Assembly: GCF_008831285.2 (NCBI RefSeq)
Contig: NC_045150.1
Coordinates: forward strand, 14,305,868 to 14,369,867
Direction of reading: 5' to 3'
Length of the DNA stretch: 64,000 bases
Source of the DNA: Nymphaea colorata
Lineage: Eukaryota > Streptophyta > Magnoliopsida > Nymphaeales > Nymphaeaceae
Shown here: one piece after another, positions 1 to 10,508 of the stretch
Position numbering within the stretch: position 1 is the first letter of the stretch
How the letters are laid out: each line of letters opens with the position of its first letter
Translations under genes and position numbers: made by a program
Notes under the pieces: model-generated
What the model was told of the DNA's origin: nothing
Seen by the model: only the letters and a program-made list of their open reading frames with translations
The model's database searches: none

Positions 1-136
1 TCGAATTGAGTTCAAGATGACCTTGCATAGCTAAACACGAGCTCGAGCCAAGCTGAACGAGCTTAATTTTGACTCGGCTCCTATATAGCCCTACAAGTGG
101 GTCAAGTGTGTGCTGAAGTGGTGTGAGGTTCCTGTA
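1..136. repeat. Dispersed repeat, copy 1 (pairs with 58039-58174)
   Basis: This 136-bp segment recurs in the same orientation at 58039-58174 with no gap and about nine mismatches. The last ~57 bases, from the CTCCTATATAG motif to CCTGTA, are identical. It holds GAGCTCGAGCC-type and ACTCGGCTC words, typical of a short dispersed plant repeat also represented near 2226-2400 and 55080-55262. The left end is cut by the window edge, so the true unit may be longer. Confidence 0.8.
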
Positions 137-1745
137 TAGTGAGAGTTCTCACGGCATGAGAAAGTGTTAATGATCCACTTCTCAGTTTTAATATTGACAG
201 CACTCGTATTGAATATTTCGCCCCCATTAATGTATCATGCCGAATGCTTAAACCCTAGGATGGATTTTTCTGTCAAAATGAGATCTTTCTCCTAAAAGAT
301 GTTCCCTTCATCCGACTGACCTCAAAATGCAAACAATTTATCCCTGTGGAACTTGTCTTGCACAAGTTGTTCTTCCACATGCTAAGGTAATAGATGGTAT
401 GCTTGCCCCCCAAACACTCAAGTCAATGGACGGGGTGGGGTGCCAAATGACCCAAGTTAGAAAGACAAAAAATGCCCTTAAGAATTAGAGAAAAAAATTG
501 TGGCTCACCTGGTGATCATGAGTTCAGTAGTACCCTCCCAGATGTAGAGAAATGTAAACTTAATCGTTGGCAATTTTTTTTTTTTAAAAATCACTTTGGC
601 TTCTGTAAACATTTATAAAAACATTATGGCCTGTAACAGTCGGTTCTTGGAGTGTTTGTTTACACCATATGTTTTAAAAACAAAATTTAGACTCGGTCAC
701 GTGTTTGTTTGAGGAGGTGTAATTATTTTTTCTGAACTTCGTCCATTCCATCTATTATTTGTTTGGGTCGGATTGGGTGTCTATAACACCCTATAAAGGA
801 CAAGGTATTAGCATACATAAGAACTTTGGTCCGATCCATACTGGTATGTCAAAAATTGAATAAAACGGAAAAAGATAAGAGAGTTGAGTGTCACATACAT
901 TCATTTTGGTGTTTGCTTGCACCCTCATATGCTGGACAAAAGTGTCTCAAAGGGGCATTTTGGCACCATTCATCCATGAAAGCTATAATAGAGTACCAAA
1001 TTATAGATAAGACTTTCAATTGGGCTCTGATCCAGTGGCAATGTTGTAGCTGGTGTGGGCACCCCGGCTCATCAAGTTTATCTTTTTTGCATATGAGTGC
1101 CCCTTAAAGATTGAAATTTAAATTTAGCGCAAGGTTGAAGTTTAAAGACAAAATTGTTGACTCCACCACTGCTCTGAGCTGGCTTGTGGTTTTTCAGGCT
1201 AATGCTCTGAGCCAGCACCATAACCTTCATAAGGATGTGATCAAGCTTTGTTGTAAATCGATTCCCTTTAGTGCTGACTGGGAATGCGATCAAGCTTTGT
1301 TTTTTTGGATTTTGCCTAAATCAATAAACTACGTTAATGCTTTGAGATATGACACCAGTGACTACTAAAATTCCACAATATCTAACAAGATATAATATAT
1401 CAAGCCAAAATTGTTAGTAGTAAGTTAGACAGACCCACAGTTACTACACACACCAGGGACGGAGGCAGGGGCCTTGGCCCCCCACCATCAAATTTTAAAA
1501 AACTCAAACATTGATATGTAAATTTCATAAACTTTAGTTTAACTTATATAAAAAAGATTGAAAAATCCTATTTTGGCCTCCATTAACATTTTGAAACTAG
1601 AGTTGGGTTCTGACACACATTCTAACACTGATATGCTTGTGCAAGTAATGTTGATCTTATTTTTCTTGTGAATTAAATATTTGAGTAGTGGTTATGCTAT
1701 AAGTCGCTAGGAAATGATTGTCAAATAATATGCTTTTTTTCTCCT
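137..1745. other. No gene seen; AT-rich intergenic DNA
   Basis: Only short chance reading frames occur here (for example 826-1107), without recognisable domains, good start context or splice structure. No RNA gene or clear repeat was seen beyond short A/T runs. Confidence 0.5.
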
Positions 1746-2052
1746 TCAGTCTTACATAGAAATTAATCTTCTTTTTGTGCAGTTTAACTGCTAATGTGTA
1801 TCTGTGTGTTTTGGCTTGTTTGCTTTTGTGCGCTTTTGAGGGGTTGAGTCAATTCTTGGCAAGCATCACCGTGTATATCAACATTAATTGCAGTTCTGCT
1901 GATCTTTCTCCATTGCACAGCAAGCTGTTCGTGCAACATAAATTCTGCTTTTGACAAACAAGATAACACAATCAAATGACAAAGAGCAATTCTTTCACTT
2001 CTGTTTTCAGAAATTTGGTGGTGATTCTGCCATCGACTGTTGAATGCTTGTT
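1746..2052 (+). repeat. Inverted copy of the orphan-exon segment at 63671-64000
   Basis: Read on the + strand, this stretch matches the reverse complement of 63671-64000 over about 300 bp with scattered mismatches. The left copy lacks about 37 bp that are present in the right copy. The missing block lies between two CAG words, just after a pyrimidine-rich acceptor-like site, and contains the first half of the exon inferred in the right copy. This copy is therefore a decayed gene or element fragment that cannot be spliced the same way. At 2053 it joins abruptly to another dispersed repeat. Confidence 0.75.
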
Positions 2053-2727
2053 TTTTGGTTGTCATCTATCACAACCTATATGTAAGGGGTGGTTCTCATC
2101 ATTCATGAAAATGTTGCATGATTAGTTTCAATATGGGGAGCCACCAACCGATTCGGGCTGATTCTGGTAACACTACATCGATCCTCTGATTTGTGGCAAT
2201 CACTCTATTGTAAATGTTCAACAGGTAGGGCTGCACAATGAGCGAGTCAACTCAGGTTTGACTTGAACTTGCTTGAAAAAACTCGGCTTGTGCTCGACTC
2301 ATTTATAAACAAGCCGAGTTTGAGCTTACTATTATACTTGAAAAATAAACAATTCGTGTTCAAGTTTCAGGAACTCAACTCGAATGGCAAAAGCCACAAT
2401 AGCACGAACAGCATAGTTGAATAGTTGAGCAAGGACTGGATCGGATTAGCTAGAAATATTATTCGCTCGGCCGGTTCCTTCAAGTCTTCGCTAAGTCAAT
2501 TTCATCCAGTCTACCTGTTTTTTTTAAAAAAAAACAAAAAAGATTAATTAGCTTTTTATACCGTTTATTTATTTCTCAAAAGGAATATATTTTTTCATAT
2601 TTTATGTTGATTCACAAAGAAGTCTTTTAAATCACCGGATCGGCCGACAACATGGAAGTTGCTAGGCAACTTCATCCGCTCGTTTTAAAAGCTGATTTTC
2701 ACAGCGTCGCAATCTGACCATGATGGC
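2053..2727. repeat. Dispersed repeat R1, copy 1
   Basis: 2056-2150 and 2390-2727 match 4158-4244 and 4245-4576 closely, including a ~70-bp block around a GATCGGCCGACAACATGG motif. A third partial copy of the left part lies at 22090-22160. Within copy 1, about 2226-2400 is an extra insert (GGGCTGCACAATGAGC, then AACTCGGC and GAGTTTGAGC words) that resembles the MITE-like repeat at 55080-55262. No coding potential is visible. Confidence 0.75.
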
Positions 2728-3954
2728 TCGCTGTGTTGAGTGTCCATTGATTCAATAATCGGACATGAAATTAATGGCTGATGAATGAGATCGAAGGTGG
2801 TCAACTCGACCTGTTGTTTTGTTATGCATTTATTACTAGTTATAAAAACTTTCTTTTTCTTTCTTCTTAATCAATTTTTATATTCTTCAGTTATTTTTTC
2901 GGCAAGAAAATTTGAATTTTTAAATTTTGACTTTTTGCTGAATTTAAACTAGTCCTCCTTAGGAATAATTTAAATTTTGAATGTCTCACGAATCTACCCC
3001 AACAATTGGAGCAGGTTTGTAAAACAATAGTTATAGTGTTCAATGAATCTCTCTTGATCTTTAGGGCAAATTCGTGGGATACTTAGAAAGTGTCTCTACC
3101 TTCAAATGATCCCTTAAGTCATAACACAAACACACAAAAAAATGTTACTGAGCACAATCAAAACCATGGCCAATACACCCAAAAACCGTGGTTAAAGATG
3201 TTTTCAGCCATAGTCTTGCTCATGGCTGTTGTGGCAACTAACCTTTTGCCATGGTTTTGACTGTGGCTGTTTCATCTTTCTGCCACAGTTTACTTAGACC
3301 ACTTACTATGGTTTTGACAATTTAAGTAAATAGGATATTAAATGCCTGTCGAGTATAATGGCCATGCGCTGCACAGCACATTTAAGTACATGATCCAAAT
3401 ATGACTGTGGCTGTTGCATCTTTCAGCCACAGTTTACTTAAGCCTTTGGCATTCGAGACGCTGCCGGTAAATGCAGCTGACTCACTCAATATGAGTCGAT
3501 TCTTTGGAGGTCTTCGGTAGGAAATTCTACTTAATCCTCATCATATTTGGATCCGAGATAAGCCTTAGGTCTGAACCTGACTTTTGAATATGATTGCATC
3601 TTTGGATAAAGAAAAAAAATTAAAAATCCAGATTCCCTTTCACAAAAAATGAATTGAAGAATATAAAAATTAATTAACAATAAAAAGCTTTGTAACTAGT
3701 AGGAAATATCAGATAAGAAAAGAATTACGTCGAGTTTGACCACTGAACAGAAGCATTTAATATGCTGGAAATGCATGTCTTGTCTCCTTCGAGCCGACTT
3801 GACTTTTAAATACCCAACTAAATCTGAATCTAACTTTTAAACACACAACCGAATCCAAATCACATTATGATAAGTTGAAGACCGACTTTTGTATTATGTG
3901 AATATTGGATATAAGACATTTATTTTAAACTGTATTTGAATTAAAAAATGCAAA
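2728..3954. other. Intergenic; contains two repeated hairpins
   Basis: No gene is visible. A 42-bp unit occurs at 3259-3300 and 3403-3444. Each unit is an imperfect to perfect hairpin, ACTGTGGCTG followed by a ~10-base loop and CAGCCACAGT. The surroundings (3150-3260) carry further CCATGG/GGCTGTTG words, so the block is probably a degenerate palindromic MITE. Confidence 0.5.
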
Positions 3955-5050
3955 AAAAAAGAAAGGTAATTTTTTAAAATGATTGAAAAAATATGAAAAG
4001 GAAGGAAAACCACGTTTTCTGTTTTTGCATTCTTTTCAAAAAACATTATATGTTTGCCGTTTTATTCAGTGGACTTATTTTTCATGTTTTATCACTGTTT
4101 TTTTTTTAAAAAAAAACCAAGGTGAGTTTTTTTATTATTATATTTACTACCTAATTTTGGTTGTCATCTCTTACAACCTATATGTTAGTGGTGGTTCTCA
4201 TCATTCATGAAAATGTTGCTTGATTAGTTTCAATATGGGGAGCCACGATAGCACGAATGGCATAGTTGCTTCAACTTTTTGCTAGCACGACTGAATTGGA
4301 TTAGCCAGAAATATTATTGTCTTGAATCGGCCGGTTGCTTCGAGTCTTCGCTAAGTCAATTTGATCCAGTCCACCTGTTTAGAAAAAAAGTTTTAATTAG
4401 TTTTTTATGCTGTTTATTTATTTTTCAAAAAGAATATAATTTTTCATATTTTATAATGATTAACAAAGAAGTCATTTAAATCACCAGATCGGCCGACAAC
4501 ATGGAAGTTGCTAGGCAACTTCATCCACTCATTTTAAAAGATGATTTTCACAACGTCACAATCTGACCATGATGGCAGTACTAAATGATTTGGTTGTTAA
4601 TCAGCTCAAAATATGAAAATTATGTTCTTTTGAAAAATGAATAAACAACCTGTAAAAGATAATAGAAAACAATAATTTTTTAAAGACAAATGGACTACAT
4701 CAAATTGGTTTAGCATAAATTTGAACAAACCAGCCGATTCAAGTAATTTTTTGAAAAAAAAATGCCACGACAAGGATACACTTTTTTCCAGTTTTTTCGT
4801 TTTTTACCCGTTTTTTTATTGTAGACATTTTTCATACTTTTTTAGTGCTAAACTGCTCGTTTCCAACTACTAATTTTTATTTGTTTCTCATCTATTTATG
4901 TTTTTAAATTGCCTACCATTCATCTTATTTTCCCTTAACTTTTAAGTTTTACTCAATTTTTTTAAAATTTACCAAATTTTTCCTGTTTTCTCCATGTTAA
5001 CCATATTATATGATAGAAAACCTCGCCATTTAAAAGGCGGACAGCATATA
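3955..5050. repeat. Foldback-type repeat upstream of receptor-kinase remnant A
   Basis: The left part (around GGTAATTTTTTAAAATG at 3965) and the right part (TTTTTTAAAATTTACC near 4960, then CCATATTATATGA and CTCGCCATTTAAAAG near 5000-5035) are inverted relative to each other. The same arrangement lies upstream of paralogue B at 21845-22450, so the repeat was duplicated with the kinase genes or inserted before duplication. Here the centre contains an extra ~500 bp (about 4230-4750), mostly dispersed repeat R1 copy 2 (4158-4576), which B lacks. Related arms lie at 18886-19210 and 31330-31560. Confidence 0.6.
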
Positions 5051-5353
5051 TGTGACTATGGTTGAAACCAGTTTGGGATATCTAGGGAAAAAATAAGCTC
5101 AATTGAGAACTTTGATTTGGGATTGAATAGAATTGAAAGTGGTAAAGGGAAACCAGAAAGAGTCTCATTGATGTAATTATGAGCCCTGCCCCTCTATTTG
5201 GAAATATGAAACAATGCGTTCCAAAGCAGTAAGGCTTGAGCCTTCTACCACTTGAAAAAAGAAAAAGACAAATTTTCTAGAAGAGAATCTATACATAAAT
5301 TGAAGACATTGAATTCCTGCACATGCATGTTCTGCATAACAAATTGGACAGGC

Positions 5354-5834
5354 ATGGCAACCACCGGTCGGTCACCTCAAGCACTTGCCTTTGTTTTGTA
5401 TTTTTCTTCCTTCACCTTGATTGTGGTTCTCGGCCAAGGGGAGGTGCCCTCAGCCCTTCTTTCTCTGAGCAATGTGACTGATCAATTCGGATTGCTATCT
5501 TTCAAATCTCTTGTCACTAAAGACCCTTATGATGTGTTATCAAATTGGAATTCCAATATCTCCTTCTGTGTGTGGAATGGAGTTTCATGCAGTCTTGGTT
5601 TACAAAGGGTCGATGGTGTGAACCTTAGCAACACAATACCTGAAGGTACTCTCTATCCATACATTAGCAATCTCTCCCTCTTACAGGTTCTTGATCTTAC
5701 AAATGACAGTTTCCATGGTTATCTTCCCATTAATTTTAGTTGCCTCCCTCAGATAGAAAATCTTTCTATAAGAAAAAACAATTTTGAGGGGTTGATTTCA
5801 CAAACACTGAGCCATTGTCAAGGTCTCCAAATAA
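5354..5834 (+). pseudogene. LRR receptor kinase remnant A, 5' part (signal peptide, LRR N-cap, first LRRs)
   Basis: The frame starting at 5354 encodes a signal peptide with hydrophobic core ALAFVLYFSSFTLIVVL. An LRRNT_2 cap follows (DQFGLLSFKSLVTKDP, then FCVWNGVSCS with the Cys pair), then about three 24-residue LRRs (LSLLQVLDLTNDSFHG, LSIRKNNFEG). This is the N-terminus of LRR-XII receptor kinases of the Xa21/EFR type, plasma-membrane sensors of microbial patterns. An upstream in-frame ATG at 5252 exists, but the downstream ATG fits the paralogue at 22671 and gives a normal signal peptide. The frame is broken at 5835 by an LTR-like element. LRR sequence resumes at 10131, and the LRRs between, the transmembrane segment and the kinase are all missing from this copy. 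Confidence 0.85.
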
Positions 5835-6759
5835 TGTCAAGTTTCCATCCCAAAATTTTTGGTTGGTTTTTGAGTGCTCCAGAAGAATGACGTTTTGTTT
5901 TGAAATAAGAAAGAAAGGGATTCGACCGTCGGTACGAGGATCGACCGTTCCCGGTGCCTTTACTGAGGGTAATCAATCCAAGGGCTATGTTCATCATTGA
6001 TGCATTTCGTTTTAACTTAAATATCATTTTGATTCTATATGCGGTGTAGAAAAATATTGAAAGTTTGTTGTTTCAAACTTTCGAAAAGATTCTTGAAGAG
6101 TTGCTTGAAAATGTGAAATGTTTTCGAAAAAAACTGGAATTAGTAAATATTATTTGAAAAGCTTGGAAATCATTTTGAAATCACTTTAGTGTTCTCTTAA
6201 GAGTTTAAGTAGGTTTGAGATTTTCCTATAATTCGGTTACCACCTAATTAGAGCTCCATATCATCTTGCTTAGTTCTTTTGGAGAGGTGCTTGTGATCAT
6301 AAGTGAAATTAAGTGGGTGAGAATGCATGAATGCATTGATCCTATATGATTGGAAAGAAAAATCATTCATTCCTACCATAACATTTATCAAAGAGCATTC
6401 CTACCATAAAATCCATCTAAGATTTTTGTTTTGGTAAATATCATATATAAGAAGGAAAAGTTTTTGAAAATGGATTGGGGTTGTAGACCATCAAGCATGA
6501 ATCCAACATTGGGTCATTACTTAATTTTTGGTCTTAGAGAAGTCAGTAAACAAAAGATCATGAGAAAATATTTAAAGGAACGGAGGATATGCAACATTCT
6601 TATAAAAAGAAAGAGAGCGAGAGAGAAAAAGACTTCAAAGATCATTAGATGAAATATTTTGAAATAAAAGGAGATATATATTCTCCATATGTATGCATAC
6701 ATATTTGTATAAGCTTTTAAAAATGAAGTCATAACTTCAATAGAGAGGGAAAGAAAAAG

Positions 6760-6812
<53 letters not shown>
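6760..6812. repeat. (TA)n microsatellite
   Basis: About 53 bp of nearly uninterrupted TA dinucleotides lie inside LTR-like element X1. Confidence 0.9.
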
Positions 6813-6818
<6 letters not shown>

Positions 6819-7556
6819 TTTGTAGGATAACACATTTATCTTGAAAAGATGAACAAAAAGTTCTAGAGAGAGAAAATAGAACACATGTATAATTGCATTC
6901 ATATGTATATGAAAATTTGAAAAATAAAGTGTAGAAACATAAAAAGAGAAAAGAAAATCCTCATGTACACATATATATATATAACATGTATATACATACA
7001 TTCTTCATAAGATTTAAAATCAAGAAATGGAAAATAACCGACTTCAAGTTTCGATGTGGGTCAAAGGGAGCTTGGACTCATGCAAGAGCCTAAGCTAAAT
7101 CTCCAAATCCACAATAGAGATGACATTTGCTTTTAAAATTTTTTCTAAAATATGATTTATATGCAAGCATAGAATGTTATTATTTGGTTTGTTACAAGGA
7201 AAAATCTTCCACCGTTGGGTAAGGAAGAAAATCAAACAATATAACGAGACACTCGTTAGGGTTTCTAATTTGATGTTTAAGAAGAAAAGTATATGCAATG
7301 ACATGAGAATGCATTTTTAACATGTACATATTCGTGAAGGTTTCCCCAGGTTGGACAAGTCCTAACCTTGAAAATTAATATAAAGATAAAAATAAAGAAC
7401 CCCAAACCACACTTCATTCCCATCATACATTCACATATAAATGGAAAACCATGCAACTATGCATGGATAATATATGAACAATTTTCAAGGAAGGAAAGAG
7501 AGAGAGGATGATGGAAAGAGAAAAGTTCAACTAGGAGGGAGGGCTTGATCTAACTA

Positions 7557-9150
7557 CGAAATGATATACTATCTCATCTTCTTGTGCTCCTGGTGACTTT
7601 GAGCATAGACTCTTGTCTCTAAAAAAGAGATTGAGTGCTATCTCTTTTGGCCAAGGAGTGATGAAGATGAGAGAAAAATGAAGAAAGAAACAATGCTATA
7701 TTGAATAAAGAGAAAACATTATTTAATCATGAAACAAAAGATCATCTCATTTTTCCATGCTTCCAGTGCACTTGAGCATAACTTCTTGTGTCTAAAAAGA
7801 GGTTGAGTGCTACCTCCTTTGGCCATGGGGAGATAAAGATGAGAGAAAAATGAAGAAAGAAACAATGCTATGTTCAACAAAAACAGAAAACATGATTGAA
7901 TCATGAAAAGAAAGATCATCTCATCTTTCCATGCTCCCAGTGCACTTGAGCATAGACTTTGTCTCAAAAAAGAGGTTGAGTGCTATTTCCTTTGGCCAGG
8001 AACATGAATATGAGAGAAAAATGAAGAAAGAAACAAGCTATATTCAATAAAGGAGAAAACATGATTTAATCATGAAATGAAAGATCATCTCATTTTCCAT
8101 GCTCCCGGTGCACTTGAGCATATCCTCTTGTCTCTAAAAAGAGGTTGAGTGCTATATCCTTTGGCCATAGAGAGATGAAGATGAGAGAAAAATGAAGAAA
8201 GAAACAATGGTATATTCATTAAAAGATAAAACATGATTTAATCATAAAATGAAAGATCATCTCATCCTTCCATGCTCCCTGTGCACTTGAGCAAAGCCTC
8301 TTTCTCTAAAAAGATATTGAATGCTATGTCCTTTGGCCATGGAGAGATGAAGATGAGAAGAAAATAAAGAAAGAAAGACATTGTTATATTCAATAAAAGA
8401 GAAAAATGATTTAATCATGAAATGGAAGATCATCTTATCTTACCATGCTCCCGATGCACTTGAGCATAGCATCTTGTCTCTAAAAAGATATTGAGTGCTA
8501 TCTCTTTTTGCCATAGGGAGATGAAGATGAAAATAAAATAAAGAAGGTAAACAATGCTATATTCAATAAAATAGAAAACATGATTCAATCGTGAAATAAA
8601 AGTCATCTCATCTTTCCATGCTCCCGGTGCACTTGAGCATAGCCTCTTGTTTCTAAAAAGGGATTGATTGCTATCTCATTTGGCCATGGGGAGATGAAGA
8701 TAAGGAGAAAACAAAAAGAGGAAGACAATGATATATTCAATAAAAGAGAAAACATAATTAAATCATGAAATGAAAGATCATCTCATCTTTTCATGCTTCC
8801 AGTGCACTTGAGCATAGCCTCTTGTCTCTAAAAGAGATTGAGTGTTATGTCCTTTGGCCATGGAGAGATGAAGATGAGAACGAAATAAAAAAAGAAAGAC
8901 AATGTTATATTCAATAAAAGAGAAAACATTATTCAATCATAAAATAAAGATCATCTCATCTTTCCATGCCCTGGTGTACTTGAGCATAGCCTCTTGTCTC
9001 TAAAAAGAGATTGAGTATTATCTCCTTTGGCTATGGAGAGATGAAGATGAGAAGAAAAGAAAATAAGAGAGGAACCTCTTGTTTCTCAAAAGAGATTGAG
9101 TACTATCTCCTTTGGCTATGAGGAGATGAAGATGAGAAGAAAAGAAAATA
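7557..9150. repeat. Tandem array, ~170-bp unit, nine copies plus a partial tenth
   Basis: Each unit carries GATCATCTCATC, CCATGCTCCCGGTGCACTTG, GAGCATAGCCTCTTGTCTC, AAAGAGATTGAGTGCTATC, TTTGGCCATGGGGAGATG and a GAGAAAACATGATT tail. Units begin near 7575, 7740, 7914, 8083, 8250, 8427, 8600, 8776 and 8949, and a truncated unit lies near 9070. Units differ by point changes and small indels. The related element X2 has only one recognisable unit (about 29862-29950), so the array arose by amplification inside X1. Short frames crossing it are not genes. Confidence 0.93.
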
Positions 9151-10130
9151 AGAGAGGAATGAGGGGGATGATGATTACATACTCTAATGAGAAATGACCT
9201 ATGTAGATGAACACCTTCAAGATCCCCCTAAGTGAAGCTTCAAGATGATGCCTCGAAGAGAGTTATAACTTGCTCTAAGTTGGAGAGGAAGAGGAGAAAT
9301 GGAAAGAGGAAAAGGGAGAGAGAGAGGGCTCAAGAGAAACCTTAAGTATTCAAGTGAGAATACTCTAGAGTTTCTCCCAAGGTTCAGTCTTACCCAAGAG
9401 GGGGGATAGTGAGGGTATTTATGGAGGATTTTGGAGCCAAAACCCAAATTTTGAATTTTATAAATTTTCATCCGAATTTCACATAATTTTGAATTATTTT
9501 CAATTTTTTATAAAATAAATAGGCTTCAAATAAATGGAATTGGTGATTAGGTCTGTAAAAACATTTTTTGATGTGGGCAGGGCTGTTGCCCACCCAAAAA
9601 GACTAAAACTACCCCTTTGAGGGATTTTTTTATCAAAAGGAGGGGGGAAATGGGCAAATAACAGCGCCCGGACGCAACAGCACCGGTGCTTCCCGCGTGA
9701 GAACTGAAACATTTTTTTAAAGTCAAATAAAATTTCATAATATCTAATAAAATAAATATGAAATAAAAATATTGTTTAAACCCTCATTTTTATTTAAAAT
9801 ATGTAAAAAAAAAGTTCTTTGTTAAAGAAAAATGGGCGGTGGACTCCATTTTGAGTGACTCCGAACTCGCTCTAAATCTGATTCTGGTTTAATCGATTGT
9901 CGACTCGTTCGAGCGTGCGACTTGGGTTTAAAAACACATTTTGGCTTGAGAAATGATTTTTTAAAACAAAGGGAAGGTCTATGCATGCGCGACACTCAAA
10001 TTTTGTCGTTTCGAACGTGATTCAAATTTTGGATCTGAAATGCTCGATTTGGATCTGAACTTAGGTTTTGGATCTATCTTGGATCTTCAAAAATTTTGGA
10101 AAAATTTGGGGTGATTAGATGTTAGCACCA

Positions 10131-10508
10131 CATAACAAATTCTATGGAAGCATTCCAAAGTTCCTAGGCAGTCTGCTGGAACTCAAAGGCATAAACCTTT
10201 ATGTTAACAGGCTCAGGGAACCATTCCAATCACTTTTGCCAACCTCTCAAAACAGGAGTTCCTTGATATTGGTCAAAAATCATATGCACGGGAACATTCC
10301 TTCTGAGTTGGGAAGCTTAACCCACTTAACATTCTTTAATGTGGAAATAAACAATCTCACTGGTTCACTGCCTGGGAGCTTGTTTAACATATCCACTCTT
10401 TAGTCTTTGAGTTTGGTGGCCAATCAACTAAGAGGGCATCTCCCTAAAGATGTTGGTCGCTTCCTGCCCAATCTCCAAATTCTCATGATGAATAACAACA
10501 ATTTTAAT
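10131..10508 (+). pseudogene. LRR receptor kinase remnant A, resumed LRR segment
   Basis: LRR coding sequence continues after the LTR-like element: NKFYGSIPKFLGSLLELKG, then SELGSLTHLTFFNVEINNL, TGSLPGSLFNISTL and, past an in-frame TAG at 10401, RGHLPKDVGRFLPNLQ. It matches 23085-23725 of paralogue B. A 1-bp deletion near 10215 shifts the frame through one LRR, giving NRLREPFQSLLPTSQ, and a 1-bp insertion near 10275 restores it. Homology stops at about 10508, after an NNNNFN segment. No further LRR, transmembrane or kinase sequence follows, so this copy is a dead 5' fragment. Confidence 0.82.

Larger units (their letters stand above)
5835..10130. mobile_element. LTR-like element X1 (probable solo LTR) inserted in LRR kinase remnant A
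   Basis: The element begins TGTCAAG...CATCCCAAAATTT and ends TTAGCACCA, so it has the TG...CA ends of an LTR. A second family member at 28378-31223 shares the left end, several internal blocks (for example 7370-7450 with 29660-29740, and 9400-9480 with 30230-30310) and the TTAG-ACCA right end. It carries no ORF with recognisable gag or pol. A TATTTAT box lies near 9415, with a counterpart at about 30243. LRR coding sequence flanks both ends. Possible target duplication is AATAA/CATAA, four of five matching, which is weak. Its 4.3-kb length is inflated by the tandem array at 7557-9150. A non-autonomous element is the alternative. Confidence 0.6.

Noticed and set aside
7557-9150. Possible CRISPR-like array
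   Set aside because: Units are ~170 bp, contiguous and without unique spacers, in plant DNA: an ordinary tandem repeat.
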